The notes under the pieces were generated by a model, which saw only the letters and a list, made by a program, of their open reading frames with translations, was not told the origin of the DNA and did no database searches. A program made the position numbers and the translations under genes. A stretch of 43,695 nucleotides of DNA, taken from positions 1-43,695 of the forward strand of contig WNDX01000016.1 of assembly GCA_009914615.1 (NCBI GenBank). The letters run 5' to 3'. This DNA is from Herbaspirillum frisingense (GTDB lineage: Bacteria; Pseudomonadota; Gammaproteobacteria; Burkholderiales; Burkholderiaceae_D). Below, in pieces: positions 25,065-33,270 of the stretch (positions within the stretch are counted from its first letter, which is position 1; the number at the start of each line of letters is the position of its first letter).

Positions 25065-26289
25065 GGGTGCGGCTCCTGAAGGCGACGGGGAGGCGTTCCA
25101 GCGCGCGGTAGGCCGAGGTCGTCTGCCACGTCGGGGCGTCGGCGGCCAGCGTCATCTCCGGCATGGCGCGCATCAGCGCGCTAAAGGCGATTTCCGCCTC
25201 CAGTTGCGTGAGCGCGGCGCCGAGACAGACGTGCGGGCCATGTCCGAAGGACAGGTGATTGCCTTCGTCGCGCCCGATATCGAAGCGATCCGGATCGGAA
25301 AAGCGCCGTGGATCATGGTTGGCCGCGCCGATATGCAGGATCGCCAGGTCGCCGCGGCGCAGCCGCCGGCCACCGATCTCGACGTCGTCCAGCAGGCGGC
25401 GGCCGGTGTACTGCACCGGGCTGTCGTAGCGCAGCATCTCGCGCACGGCCATGCGCAGCCGTTGCGGTTCGGATTGCAGCGCGGCCCATTGATCGGGATG
25501 CCGCAGCAGCGCCAGCAGGCCGTTGCCGAGCAGGTTGCGGGTGGTCTCATAGCCGGCGAAGAGCAGGGTGCAGCATTGCGCCAGCGCCTCCATCTGGGTC
25601 AGCCGACGTTCCTGGCGGGCTTCTGCGATGCGGGCCAGCATGCCGTTGGCCGGCATGTCGGGCGCGGCCAGGGCGTGCGAAAAGAAGTCGCACATGTCGG
25701 CCATCGCCTGCCGGGCGACCAGGGTTTGGCGCGCGTCGGGTGTAGGGCTGCCGATGAAAGCGGCGAGATCGGCGGCCCAGGCGATGAAAGCGTCCGGTAC
25801 GCTGGCCGGCAGGCCCATCAGGCTGGCGATCACGAGTGCCGGCAAAGGACGGGCGAAGCGTTCCACGAAGTCGAATTCGTCCCGCGCATCGTCATCGATC
25901 TCAATGGCCGCGATCAGGCGTTCTGCGATGGCCGCGATGACCGGCGCCTGCTGCTGCAGATCGGCGGGCTTGAAACCGGTGTTCACCACCCCGCGCAGGC
26001 GACGATGGGCGCGGCCGTCGAGAAACAGCAGCGAGCGCGCAAAGATGCGCTTGAAACGCAGTTGCTCGGGCGTCGGCGCGCCGGGATCAGGTTGGGCCGC
26101 CATGCCGCTGTTGATCCAGCGCGCGGCGCGCCGCACCGAAAAGCGCGGATCGCGCAGCGCCGCGCAGACCTCCTCATAGCCGCTCAACAGCCAGGCGCCG
26201 CCGCAGTATGCCTCGCTCCATACCGGCGGCTGCCCGCCGGCCGGCACGACCGGCCATTCCGGCCACTCCGGCCATTCCCGCGCGATCAC
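25057..26289 (-). CDS. Cytochrome P450 inside the biotin operon (BioI-like candidate)
   Basis: A 410-residue soluble bacterial P450. The I-helix oxygen-binding stretch is [11 protein letters not shown], the K-helix ExxR is EMLR, and the heme-binding loop [10 protein letters not shown] places the axial Cys at 355. The start is a GTG whose first bases overlap the bioB stop (GTGA), and the end overlaps bioF by eight bases, so it is translated as part of the operon. In Bacillus subtilis the P450 BioI (CYP107H1) cleaves fatty acyl-ACP to pimeloyl-ACP, the precursor BioF uses. The position suggests the same job here, which is inference from context and general P450 class. No bioC, bioH or bioW, and no dedicated ferredoxin or reductase, is in the window. 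Confidence 0.88.
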   Translation of the reverse strand: MIAREWPEWPEWPVVPAGGQPPVWSEAYCGGAWLLSGYEEVCAALRDPRFSVRRAARWINSGMAAQPDPGAPTPEQLRFKRIFARSLLFLDGRAHRRLRGVVNTGFKPADLQQQAPVIAAIAERLIAAIEIDDDARDEFDFVERFARPLPALVIASLMGLPASVPDAFIAWAADLAAFIGSPTPDARQTLVARQAMADMCDFFSHALAAPDMPANGMLARIAEARQERRLTQMEALAQCCTLLFAGYETTRNLLGNGLLALLRHPDQWAALQSEPQRLRMAVREMLRYDSPVQYTGRRLLDDVEIGGRRLRRGDLAILHIGAANHDPRRFSDPDRFDIGRDEGNHLSFGHGPHVCLGAALTQLEAEIAFSALMRAMPEMTLAADAPTWQTTSAYRALERLPVAFRSRTHA

Positions 26290-27305
26290 GCTTGCGCCGG
26301 GGCAGGCTGCAGGCCCAGGCGGGTCAGCAAATCCAGGTCGGCCGAGACCGGCGCGTTGGGCGTGGTCAGCAGCTTGCTGCCGAGGAAGATGGAATTGGCG
26401 CCGGCGGCGAAGCACAGGGCCTGGGTCGCGTCGCTCATGCTTTCGCGGCCGGCCGAGAGGCGGATCACCGCGCCGGGCAGGGTGATGCGCGCCACCGCCA
26501 CGGTGCGCACGAATTCGAATTCATCCAGCGGCGGCGCGCCCTCCAGCGGTGTGCCCTTGATCGGTACCAGATGGTTGATCGGCACCGATTCCGGCTGCGG
26601 CGACAGGGAGGCCAACTGCGCGATCAGTCCGGCGCGCTGGCGGCGCGTTTCGCCCATGCCGATGATGCCGCCGCAGCACACGTTCAGCCCGGCCTCCTGC
26701 ACCTTGCGGAGGGTATCCAGCCGGTCCTGGTAGGTGCGGGTGGAGATCACCTGGCCGTAGAAGTCAGGGGCGGTATCCAGGTTGTGGTTGTAGAAGTCCA
26801 GGCCGGCCTCCTTCAGCGAGCGCGCCTGTGCTGCTTCCAGCATGCCCAGCGTCATGCAGGTTTCCAGGCCCAGCGCGCGGACATCCCTGACCATGGTGGT
26901 GAGCTCATCCATGTTGCGCTCCTTGGGATTGCGCCAGGCCGCGCCCATGCAAAAGCGCGTGGCGCCTTGCGCCTTGGCCGCCCGCGCCGCTTCCAGCACG
27001 GCCGCCGACGACATCAGCTTGCCGGCCGGTACGCCGGCCTCCTTGTGGCTGGATGACTGCGAACAATAGCCGCAATCCTCCGGGCAGCCGCCGGTCTTGA
27101 TCGACAGCAGGCTGGAGAGCTGCACTTCATTGGGCGCATGGCGCTGGCGATGGACGGTCTGGGCGCGGTACAGCAGGTCGAGGAAGGGGAGCCCATACAG
27201 GGCTTCGACGGCGGCCGTGTTCCAGACGGAAGCGTCGTCGGCCGAAGGCGTGGAGACAGGGGAAACGGCAGCGCGGCCATGGAAGGCGATGGGGCTGAGG
27301 CTCAT
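26286..27305 (-). CDS. bioB: Biotin synthase
   Basis: A 339-residue radical-SAM enzyme that inserts sulfur into dethiobiotin to make biotin. The radical-SAM cluster motif is CPEDCGYC in [51 protein letters not shown] and the late RLSAGRESM (with the Arg that ligates the auxiliary [2Fe-2S] cluster) are all present. The N terminus is about 15 residues longer than in E. coli. ATG 27305 is the only credible start: a TTG six codons upstream is possible but has no ribosome-binding site. The start codon itself lies within a BioR-like box. It is the first gene of bioB-P450-bioF-bioA-bioD. Confidence 0.96.
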   Translation of the reverse strand: MSLSPIAFHGRAAVSPVSTPSADDASVWNTAAVEALYGLPFLDLLYRAQTVHRQRHAPNEVQLSSLLSIKTGGCPEDCGYCSQSSSHKEAGVPAGKLMSSAAVLEAARAAKAQGATRFCMGAAWRNPKERNMDELTTMVRDVRALGLETCMTLGMLEAAQARSLKEAGLDFYNHNLDTAPDFYGQVISTRTYQDRLDTLRKVQEAGLNVCCGGIIGMGETRRQRAGLIAQLASLSPQPESVPINHLVPIKGTPLEGAPPLDEFEFVRTVAVARITLPGAVIRLSAGRESMSDATQALCFAAGANSIFLGSKLLTTPNAPVSADLDLLTRLGLQPAPAQA

Positions 27306-27311
27306 AGATAA
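27302..27311 (-). promoter_or_regulatory. BioR-like operator at the bioB start codon
   Basis: Read on the minus strand this is TTATCTATGA, nine of ten matches to the BioR-box form TTATCTATAA (consensus TTATMKATAA). It overlaps the bioB ATG. It lies exactly 100 bases from the matching box at the regulator's start. A repressor bound here could block transcription or initiation of the operon. Confidence 0.65.
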
Positions 27312-27355
27312 AATCCAAAGCAAGTGGTGAAAGGCTTAAAATTCTGCTTCGGCGG

Positions 27356-27385
27356 ATTCTATCTTCGCGCTTTTTCATTCAACAA
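27356..27385 (-). promoter_or_regulatory. Candidate bioB promoter
   Basis: On the minus strand TTGTTG (27385-27380) and TAGAAT (27361-27356) are separated by 18 bases and resemble sigma-70 -35 and -10 elements. Transcription would begin near 27349, about 44 bases before the bioB ATG. The match is moderate; this is a suggestion only. Confidence 0.35.
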
Positions 27386-27401
27386 CAAGTTTTATCATAG
27401 A

Positions 27402-27411
27402 TTATCTATAA
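27402..27411 (+). promoter_or_regulatory. BioR operator (perfect box) at the bioR start
   Basis: TTATCTATAA fits the BioR consensus TTATMKATAA exactly. It ends one base before the ATG at 27413. A related half-like copy, TTATCATAG, lies at 27392-27400 immediately upstream. A -10-like TATCAT (27393-27398) would place the transcript start inside the box, so the protein would repress its own gene by steric block. Confidence 0.75.
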
Positions 27412-27412
27412 A

Positions 27413-28054
27413 ATGAGTGGCTCCAAAAACGCCTCCGCGACCATCGTCGATCGCATCGCCGACACCTTGCGCACCCGCATCGTGCGCGGCGAAATCGCCG
27501 CCGGATCGGCACTGCGGCAAGACCATATCGCGCAGGAATTCCAGTCCAGCCACGTGCCGGTGCGCGAGGCGTTCCGCCAGTTGGAGGCACAGGGATTGGC
27601 AATCGCCTTGCCGCGTCGCGGCGTGCGCGTGACCACACTCGACCCGGCGGTGATCAAGGAAAACGTGGTGATGCGCGCCTCGCTGGAATTGCTGGCGCTG
27701 AAGCACGGCGCGCCGCGTTTTTCATCGCTGCATATCGACCGCCTGGAGCAGGCGCACGAAGCCTGTTCGCAAGCCGCCTCGCTGGCCGAATGGGATGCGG
27801 CCAACAACCTGTTCCACGACATTCTTTCCAGCGAATGCGGCATGCCGCGCCTGCTGGCGGTGCTGGCGCAACTGCAGCTGACCAATTCGCGCTACCTGTT
27901 CTCGACCGGTTTCAAGCGCGGCTGGCAGCCGCGTTCCGACCACGATCACCTGCTGATCATCGATGCGTTGAAAGAAAAGAAGACCGAGCGCGCCCTGCAG
28001 TTGCTGAGCATGCACATCGGCACCATGGAGCGGGTCGGATTCAAGACCGCGTGA
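27413..28054 (+). CDS. bioR: GntR/FadR-type regulator, probable BioR biotin repressor
   Basis: A 213-residue regulator. The N-terminal winged helix (about 8-75) has ATIVDRIADTLRTRIVRGEI, LRQDHIAQEFQSSHVPVREA and RQLEAQGLAIALPRRGVRV, typical of the FadR branch of GntR proteins. The C-terminal FCD ligand domain follows, with MRASLELLALKHG, NNLFHDILSSECG and DHDHLLIIDALKEKKTERA. It diverges from the biotin operon with 107 bases between starts and has BioR-type boxes at both ends of that gap, the arrangement described for alphaproteobacterial BioR. No Shine-Dalgarno sequence is visible; the BioR box occupies that place, so a nearly leaderless mRNA is likely. Identity as BioR rests on family, position and boxes together. 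Confidence 0.82.
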   Translation: MSGSKNASATIVDRIADTLRTRIVRGEIAAGSALRQDHIAQEFQSSHVPVREAFRQLEAQGLAIALPRRGVRVTTLDPAVIKENVVMRASLELLALKHGAPRFSSLHIDRLEQAHEACSQAASLAEWDAANNLFHDILSSECGMPRLLAVLAQLQLTNSRYLFSTGFKRGWQPRSDHDHLLIIDALKEKKTERALQLLSMHIGTMERVGFKTA

Positions 28055-28061
28055 AGCGCGC

Positions 28062-28988
28062 TCAGGCGGCCGGCGCCTGCAGTTGCTCCTGCACGAAGCG
28101 GGATGGAGGCACGCCGACGTGGCGGCCGAAGGCGACGCTGAAGGTGCTGGCCGAGCTGTAGCCGACCTGCTGCGCCACCTCGGCCACAGCGGTCGCGCGC
28201 AGCAGCAGCTTCTTGGCTAGCGCCATGCGCCAGGACAGCAGATATTCCATCGGCGCCACGCCCACCTCGCGGCGGAAGCGGTCGAAGAAAGCCGAGCGCG
28301 ACAGGGCCGCTTCCTTGGCCAGGCGCACCACGCTCCAGGCCTCGGCCGGACTTTCGTGCATGCGGCGGATGGCCAGCGCCAGGCGGGTGTCCGACAGGCC
28401 GCGCAATAGGCCGGGCGAAGCGGTGGGACCGGTGCCGGAACGCAGCGCCTCGATCAGCAGCACCTCCAGCAGCCGCGCCAGGATCATTTCGCGTGCCGGC
28501 CGCTGCGCCCGGAATTCCTCGCTCACCAGCCGTACCAGCGTCGCCAGGCGTCGTTCATTGCGCACCAGCACCAGCCGCGGCAGCAGCGAAATCAGCAGGG
28601 ACGAATCGGGCGAGCCGAACACGCAATGCCCCACCAGGAAGCGCACCTCGGCGTCAGCCTTCACCGTGCCTAGCCGGTACTCGCCGTTGGGCAGCAGCGG
28701 CGGCGGATTGTCGTCGCTGATGTCGTTGCCGCGCGGATCCTCCAGGCTGGCCATGGCGAAGCCATGGACCGAGGGAATCAGCACGAAATCGCCGGCGGTC
28801 AGGACGATGGGCGCCATGCCATCCACCAGCAGGCGGCAGGAGCCTTCGACGATGGCGGCATAGAAGGACTGGCCCGGTTCGGTGCGCTGCACCCGCCACG
28901 GGCCTGCGCCCGAGACTGATTTGTTGAAGCGTGCCGCTGGCTGCAGCAGGGCGACGACTTCGGCAAGGGGATCGATGGCTTCGGACAT
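28062..28988 (-). CDS. AraC-family regulator (Cupin_6 sensor)
   Basis: A 308-residue regulator with an N-terminal Cupin_6-type AraC ligand domain (about 10-190; FYAAIVEGSCRLLVDG, GDFVLIPSVHGFAM) and a C-terminal pair of helix-turn-helix motifs (SVVRLAKEAALSRSAFFDR and AVAEVAQQVGYSSASTFS, then FGRHVGVPPSRF). Regulators of this subgroup are often divergently transcribed from an oxidoreductase gene they control. Here a short-chain dehydrogenase starts 99 bases away on the other strand, and repeated TTGGACT sites lie in the gap. Confidence 0.88.
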   Translation of the reverse strand: MSEAIDPLAEVVALLQPAARFNKSVSGAGPWRVQRTEPGQSFYAAIVEGSCRLLVDGMAPIVLTAGDFVLIPSVHGFAMASLEDPRGNDISDDNPPPLLPNGEYRLGTVKADAEVRFLVGHCVFGSPDSSLLISLLPRLVLVRNERRLATLVRLVSEEFRAQRPAREMILARLLEVLLIEALRSGTGPTASPGLLRGLSDTRLALAIRRMHESPAEAWSVVRLAKEAALSRSAFFDRFRREVGVAPMEYLLSWRMALAKKLLLRATAVAEVAQQVGYSSASTFSVAFGRHVGVPPSRFVQEQLQAPAA

Positions 28989-28990
28989 GT

Positions 28991-29036
28991 TTGGACTATT
29001 GCCAAAGAAAATTGGACTTCCGATTGTAGCAAGTCC
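28991..29036. promoter_or_regulatory. Candidate operator between AraC and SDR genes
   Basis: TTGGACT occurs at 28991-28997 and again at 29012-29018, 21 bases (two helical turns) apart, as expected for AraC-type direct repeats. The second copy also forms an inverted repeat, GGACTT (29014-29019) with AAGTCC (29031-29036). The shared position between divergent genes supports a regulatory role. Confidence 0.5.
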
Positions 29037-29087
29037 GGCGGCCGCCTTCTATGCTTCATCCGTCGCAACCCATTTCAAGGAATTCCC

Positions 29088-29831
29088 ATGAACACCATCC
29101 TCATCACCGGCTGCTCGTCCGGCTTCGGCCTGGAAATCGCCAAACATTTCCTCGATCGCGACTGGAACGTGATCGCCACCATGCGCACGCCGCGCGCCGA
29201 CGTCTTGCCGGCATCGCCGCGTCTGCGCATCCTGCCCTTGGATGTGAGCGACGAGCGCAGCATCCGCGCCGCCATCGATGCCGCCGGCCCGATCGACGTG
29301 CTGGTCAACAACGCCGGCATCGGCCTGCTGGGCGCGGTGGAGGGCATCTCCATGACCAAGGTGCGCGAGATCTTCGAGACCAATACCTTCGGCACCATCG
29401 CCATGACGCAGGCGGTGCTACCGCACATGCGCGAACGCAAGTCGGGCGTGGTAATCAACGTCACCTCCAGCGTGACCCTGAAGTCGCTGCCGCTGCTGGC
29501 GGTGTATACCGGCAGCAAGATGGCGGTGAACGGTTTCACCGAATCGCTGGCGCTGGAACTGGCGCCGTTCGGCGTGCGCGCCCACGTGGTCTTGCCGGGC
29601 CGTGCGCCTGGCACGCGCTTCGCCGAGAACGCCGGTCCGCGCATGGAGGGCAACATCCCGGAGTCCTATGCCGGGCTGGCGGCCGCCGTGTTCGAAAACT
29701 TCAAGGATGTGTCGCAGGTGACCCATGCGCGGGACGTCGCCGAGGCTGTCTGGCAGGCCGCCACTGATCCCGCCGCGCCGGTGCGCATCCCGGCCGGCGA
29801 GGACGCCAAGGCGTGGGCGGCGGGCGCCTGA
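29088..29831 (+). CDS. Short-chain dehydrogenase/reductase (SDR)
   Basis: A 247-residue classical SDR, a cytosolic NAD(P)-dependent oxidoreductase. The cofactor motif is TGCSSGFG (about 7-14), NNAGIGLLG follows the fourth strand, the catalytic Ser lies in VTSSVTLKS and the YxxxK motif is YTGSK. The substrate is not deducible. AAGGAATT gives a good ribosome-binding site. Its likely controller is the divergent AraC regulator. Confidence 0.9.
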   Translation: MNTILITGCSSGFGLEIAKHFLDRDWNVIATMRTPRADVLPASPRLRILPLDVSDERSIRAAIDAAGPIDVLVNNAGIGLLGAVEGISMTKVREIFETNTFGTIAMTQAVLPHMRERKSGVVINVTSSVTLKSLPLLAVYTGSKMAVNGFTESLALELAPFGVRAHVVLPGRAPGTRFAENAGPRMEGNIPESYAGLAAAVFENFKDVSQVTHARDVAEAVWQAATDPAAPVRIPAGEDAKAWAAGA

Positions 29832-29835
29832 GTCC

Positions 29836-30558
29836 TCAGACTTCGGTGATCAGCCGGTGCAGCATCTCGGCGGTTTCGGTGGGGCGGGAGAGGAACGGGG
29901 AGTGGTCGCTGTCCAGTTCCTTGATCCGTCCGCAGCCGGCGCGCGCCGCCATCACCCGCTGCAACACCGGATCGATGGCGCGGTCGCGGGTGCAGACGAT
30001 GTAGCTCTTGGGCACCTTGCCGTAGCGCTCCTCGGTCAGTTGCACCGGCGTCACGATGGGCGCGATGGCCTGCGGCTGGAATTGCGGCGCGGCCCAGGCT
30101 GCCACGGCATGCGGCGCGTCTTGCATGAAGGTTTCCACGCGCGACGAGGGGCGGGTATTGGCCGCTACCGCGTCGTACTCCATTTCCACGGGCGACCTCT
30201 GGCGTGGCGGCCGCAGATCGTGCAATGAGGTCAGCGAATCGCCGTTGCCCGGTACGAAGGCGCACATGTAGATGATGCGCGCCAGGCTGTCCGCCGCTTT
30301 CTCGGCGGCTGCGGTGACGGCGATGCCGCCCACGCTGTGTCCTACCAGCGTGACGCGCTTGCCGATCGCCTTGACGGCGTGCAGGATGGCGTCGGCATAC
30401 ATGGCGAGCGTGACCTCGCCCAGCGGCGTTTCATCGGCGCCGCTGCCGGGCAGGTCGATGGCATGCACTTCATGCCCGCGCATGGTCAGCTCGGCGCTGA
30501 CGGCGGGCCAGATCCACTTGCCTTGCCAGGCGCCGTGGACCAGCAGGAAATTGGCCAT
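29836..30558 (-). CDS. Alpha/beta hydrolase
   Basis: A 240-residue cytosolic alpha/beta-hydrolase without a signal peptide. The oxyanion region is LLVHGAWQGKWIW, the nucleophile elbow is GHSVGG with Ser75, and the late acid and base are plausible in CTRDRAID and LDSDHSPFLS. The sequence resembles the esterase/hydroxynitrile-lyase-like group (methyl-ester esterases such as SABP2). The natural substrate is unknown. AGGAAGAGAG precedes the ATG. It converges on the SDR gene with four bases between stops. Confidence 0.87.
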   Translation of the reverse strand: MANFLLVHGAWQGKWIWPAVSAELTMRGHEVHAIDLPGSGADETPLGEVTLAMYADAILHAVKAIGKRVTLVGHSVGGIAVTAAAEKAADSLARIIYMCAFVPGNGDSLTSLHDLRPPRQRSPVEMEYDAVAANTRPSSRVETFMQDAPHAVAAWAAPQFQPQAIAPIVTPVQLTEERYGKVPKSYIVCTRDRAIDPVLQRVMAARAGCGRIKELDSDHSPFLSRPTETAEMLHRLITEV

Positions 30559-30920
30559 ATCGTTTCTCTCTTCCTTGATTCCCTACCTTCCCTGAACCCG
30601 GCCGCGCTTACCCGCGCGCCCCGCGTGCCGGCCGATTTCATGTTGGCATCGGCGTCATGCATCGTGCCATACGCCCAGGCGCGGGAAACAAGGCATTACC
30701 GCCGGGACGACGGGAATGCTGGGCGATGACATGCGCTGCGGAGCCGTTGATGGAAAGCGGGATCCGCGCACGTAGCGTGCTCTGTGGGGCTCCATGAACG
30801 GTCATGAAGGGTAGTATGTATGGATTTGTGTTTTAACAAAATCCATACTAACATTTGTCATTGCCGGCAACAATCCCGGAAAAATCCATACAAATCCATC
30901 CACACGACAGCACAACCGAC
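30559..30920. other. Intergenic region with MocR operator array
   Basis: This 362-base gap separates the divergent hydrolase and MocR-type genes. The left two thirds (30559-30800) show no gene or clear signal. The right part is AT-rich and holds four copies of a 10-bp repeat, listed separately. A TTG at 30855 could extend the MocR frame but would overlap the operators. Confidence 0.7.
30818..30901 (+). promoter_or_regulatory. Four-copy operator (AAATCCATAC) before the MocR-type gene
   Basis: The decamer AAATCCATAC occurs exactly at 30839-30848 and 30882-30891, exactly in inverted orientation at 30818-30827, and with one mismatch at 30892-30901. The first two form a perfect inverted repeat with an 11-base spacer; the last two are directly adjacent. 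MocR/PdxR-type regulators bind such mixed direct and inverted repeats, often at their own promoters. The array ends 19 bases before the regulator ATG. Confidence 0.75.
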
Positions 30921-32312
30921 ATGGGACGAGGCGATATTTCACTGGACTGGGTCAGCGACTTCACCAGCGACGGCGGGCCGCGCTATCTGCAGATCGTCGG
31001 CTTCATGGAGCAGGCGATTTCCGACGAACGGCTGAAGGCCGGCGACCGCCTGCCGCCGCAACGCCTGCTGGCAGACCGGCTGGGGGTGGATCTGACCACG
31101 GTCACGCGCGCCTATACCGAAGCGCGCCGCCGCAACCTGCTGGAAGCGCGCGGCGCCGCCGGCACCTTCATCGCGTCGCCGCGGGTGGATCTGACGCAGG
31201 TGATCGACCTGTCGATGAACATCCCGCCGCCGCCGGCCGGCATCGATCTCGATGACCTGCTGCGCCAGGGCGTGTCGCAGGTGCTGATCCACAGTGACGT
31301 CGATCTGCTGATGACCTACCATTTGGGCGGCGGCAGCAGCGCCGACCGCGCCGCCGGGGCGATGTGGCTGGCGCCGGCGCTGGGGAAGGTGGATGAGGAA
31401 AGGGTGCTGGCCTGCCCGGGGGCGCAATCGGCGCTGGCAGCCCTGGTGCTATCGCAGACCCGGCCGGGCGAAGTCATCCTGGCCGAGCCGCTGGCGTATC
31501 CGGGTTTGTTGACGGCGGCCGCGCAACTGGGCCGCCAGGTCATCGGGGTGGAAACCGACGTCGACGGCATGCGGCCGGACATGCTGGAGACCTTGGCCCG
31601 AACGCACAAGGCGCGGCTGGTCTATCTCAATCCCACGCTGCAGAATCCGACCACGCACACCATGCCCGCCACGCGCCGCGCCGAGATCGCGGCGGTGGCC
31701 GCGCGGCTGGATCTGCGCATCATCGAAGACGATCCCTATTGGCTGTTCAGCCCGTACGCGCCCAAGCCGCTGGCGCACTACGCGCCGCGCAACGTGTTCT
31801 ATGTCTCGACGCTGTCGAAATGCCTGCTGCCGGGGTTGCGCACGGCCTATGTGGTGATGCCCGAGGCCATGGCGCAAGAAGAGGTGCTGGGTGCGCTGCG
31901 CTCCTTCGTGCTGATGTCCACGCCCTTGATGACGGCGCTGACCACGCAATGGATACACGACGGCACGGCCGCTTCGCTGCTGGAAGGCATCCGTACCGAA
32001 GCCTGGGCGCGCCTGGAGCTGGCGTACCGCACGCTGGGCGACAGCCAACTGGTCGACTCCGGCGGCATCCATCTCTGGAAGGCGTTGCCGGCGCACTGGC
32101 GCGGCGCCGATTTCGTGCAAAAGGCCCGCATGGAAGGCCTCAACGTGGTATCGCACCAGGCCTTCCAGGTCGGCGCCGACGACGGCGCCGGCGGCGCGGC
32201 GCACATCCGCATCTCGCTGGGCCGCTCGCGTAGCCGCTTTGAACTGGTCAATGCGCTGCGGCGGCTGGGCGAACTGGCCCAGCGCCGCGGCCAGCGCGAG
32301 GTGGTGGTTTAG
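30921..32312 (+). CDS. MocR-type GntR/aminotransferase regulator
   Basis: A 463-residue regulator made of a GntR winged helix (about 15-85: RYLQIVGFMEQAISDERLKAG cut short here, then LPPQRLLADRLGVDLTTVTR) and a class I aminotransferase fold (about 110-455). The PLP-binding Lys is Lys300 in STLSKCLLPG; Asp in IIEDDPYWLF and the Arg of HIRISLG are in place. MocR proteins use PLP as sensor or cofactor for small amines. ATG 30921 fits domain boundaries but lacks a clear ribosome-binding site. It follows a four-copy operator, so self-regulation is likely. Targets beyond itself are unknown; the divergent hydrolase is a candidate. Confidence 0.88.
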   Translation: MGRGDISLDWVSDFTSDGGPRYLQIVGFMEQAISDERLKAGDRLPPQRLLADRLGVDLTTVTRAYTEARRRNLLEARGAAGTFIASPRVDLTQVIDLSMNIPPPPAGIDLDDLLRQGVSQVLIHSDVDLLMTYHLGGGSSADRAAGAMWLAPALGKVDEERVLACPGAQSALAALVLSQTRPGEVILAEPLAYPGLLTAAAQLGRQVIGVETDVDGMRPDMLETLARTHKARLVYLNPTLQNPTTHTMPATRRAEIAAVAARLDLRIIEDDPYWLFSPYAPKPLAHYAPRNVFYVSTLSKCLLPGLRTAYVVMPEAMAQEEVLGALRSFVLMSTPLMTALTTQWIHDGTAASLLEGIRTEAWARLELAYRTLGDSQLVDSGGIHLWKALPAHWRGADFVQKARMEGLNVVSHQAFQVGADDGAGGAAHIRISLGRSRSRFELVNALRRLGELAQRRGQREVVV

Positions 32313-32320
32313 CGCCCCGC

Positions 32321-33112
32321 TTAGTGCGGGGCTTGGGACGCGGCTTCCAGGATCAGCTTGGCGATCTCGTCCGGGTGCGACAGCATGGAGACGTGCGAGG
32401 ACGCGATCTCGATGGTCTTGGCCTTCATGCGCGCGGCCAGGAAGCGTTCCAGTTCCGGCGAGGTGGTGCGATCGTTGGTCGAGACCGCATACCAGGTCGG
32501 CTTGCTGCGCCATGCCGCCTGGGTGGTGCGCGAAGCAAACAGCGTATCCGAGATGCGGCCTTGCACGGCCGACAGCGCCCGGGCCTTGACCGGATCGACG
32601 TCGCCCGCGAAATCGCGCACGAAAGCCTGCTCGCTCAACTGGGCGTAGCCATTGGCCTTGACCAGACCGGCCGAGGCCGGCGGCGTCGGGAATCTGGCGG
32701 CCAGCGCACCATAGTCTTCACCTGCATCCGGCGCGCGCGCCGCCACATACACCAGACCCGCGACCTTGGGATCGGTGCCGGCTTCGCTGATCACGGTGCC
32801 GGCCCAGGAATGGCCGACCAGGATGGTCGGGCCGTCCTGCAGCGCCAGGATCTTGCGCGTGGCTTCCACATCATCGGCCAGGGACGACAGCGGGTTTTGC
32901 ACCGCGGTCACGTGCAGGCCGGCCTTTTGCAGGCGCTCGATGACGTCGGTCCAGCAGGAGCCGTCGGCGTAGGCGCCGTGCACCAGCACCACATTGTGGA
33001 TGGCAGGCGGGCTGACGGGTTGCGCTTGCTGTGCCGATGCGGCTTGCGAGAGCATCAGGGCGGCGGCACCGGCCAGTGCGGTTGTCAGGAAATGGCGTTT
33101 GATGATGTTCAT
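32321..33112 (-). CDS. Exported alpha/beta hydrolase
   Basis: A 263-residue alpha/beta-hydrolase with a signal peptide (1-27, KRHFLTTALAGAAALMLSQA, cut after ASA). Visible parts are VVLVHGAYADGSCW for the oxyanion hole, the nucleophile elbow GHSWAG with Ser102, and a possible His in IASSHVSMLSHPDE. It is probably periplasmic. The fold is shared with the hydrolase at 29836, but the two are clearly different proteins and the second is exported. AAAGGA precedes the ATG. It converges on the MocR gene with eight bases between stops. Confidence 0.87.
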   Translation of the reverse strand: MNIIKRHFLTTALAGAAALMLSQAASAQQAQPVSPPAIHNVVLVHGAYADGSCWTDVIERLQKAGLHVTAVQNPLSSLADDVEATRKILALQDGPTILVGHSWAGTVISEAGTDPKVAGLVYVAARAPDAGEDYGALAARFPTPPASAGLVKANGYAQLSEQAFVRDFAGDVDPVKARALSAVQGRISDTLFASRTTQAAWRSKPTWYAVSTNDRTTSPELERFLAARMKAKTIEIASSHVSMLSHPDEIAKLILEAASQAPH

Positions 33113-33270
33113 TGGCGAGTCCTTTCAGTGAGGTAATGAGTCGATGCGATCGGGAATTCATGCAGCGCCGCTCCTGGCGTCAACATGTGCGCCAACAGAT
33201 GGACGAGCGGCTCCAACCGCCCCGATCAGGGCGGGAGATTCAATGGCTTGGGGAAAGCGGGGGCGCCGCG

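Noticed and set aside
30855-30920. TTG start for the MocR-type regulator adding 22 residues
   Set aside because: The extension is not part of the GntR fold and its DNA is the operator array. ATG 30921 fits the domain start.
32314-32332. Hairpin GCCCCGC/GCGGGGC between the convergent MocR and hydrolase genes as a terminator
   Set aside because: It has only a 7-bp stem, no T run on either strand, and it overlaps the end of the hydrolase gene. A role is possible but not supported.
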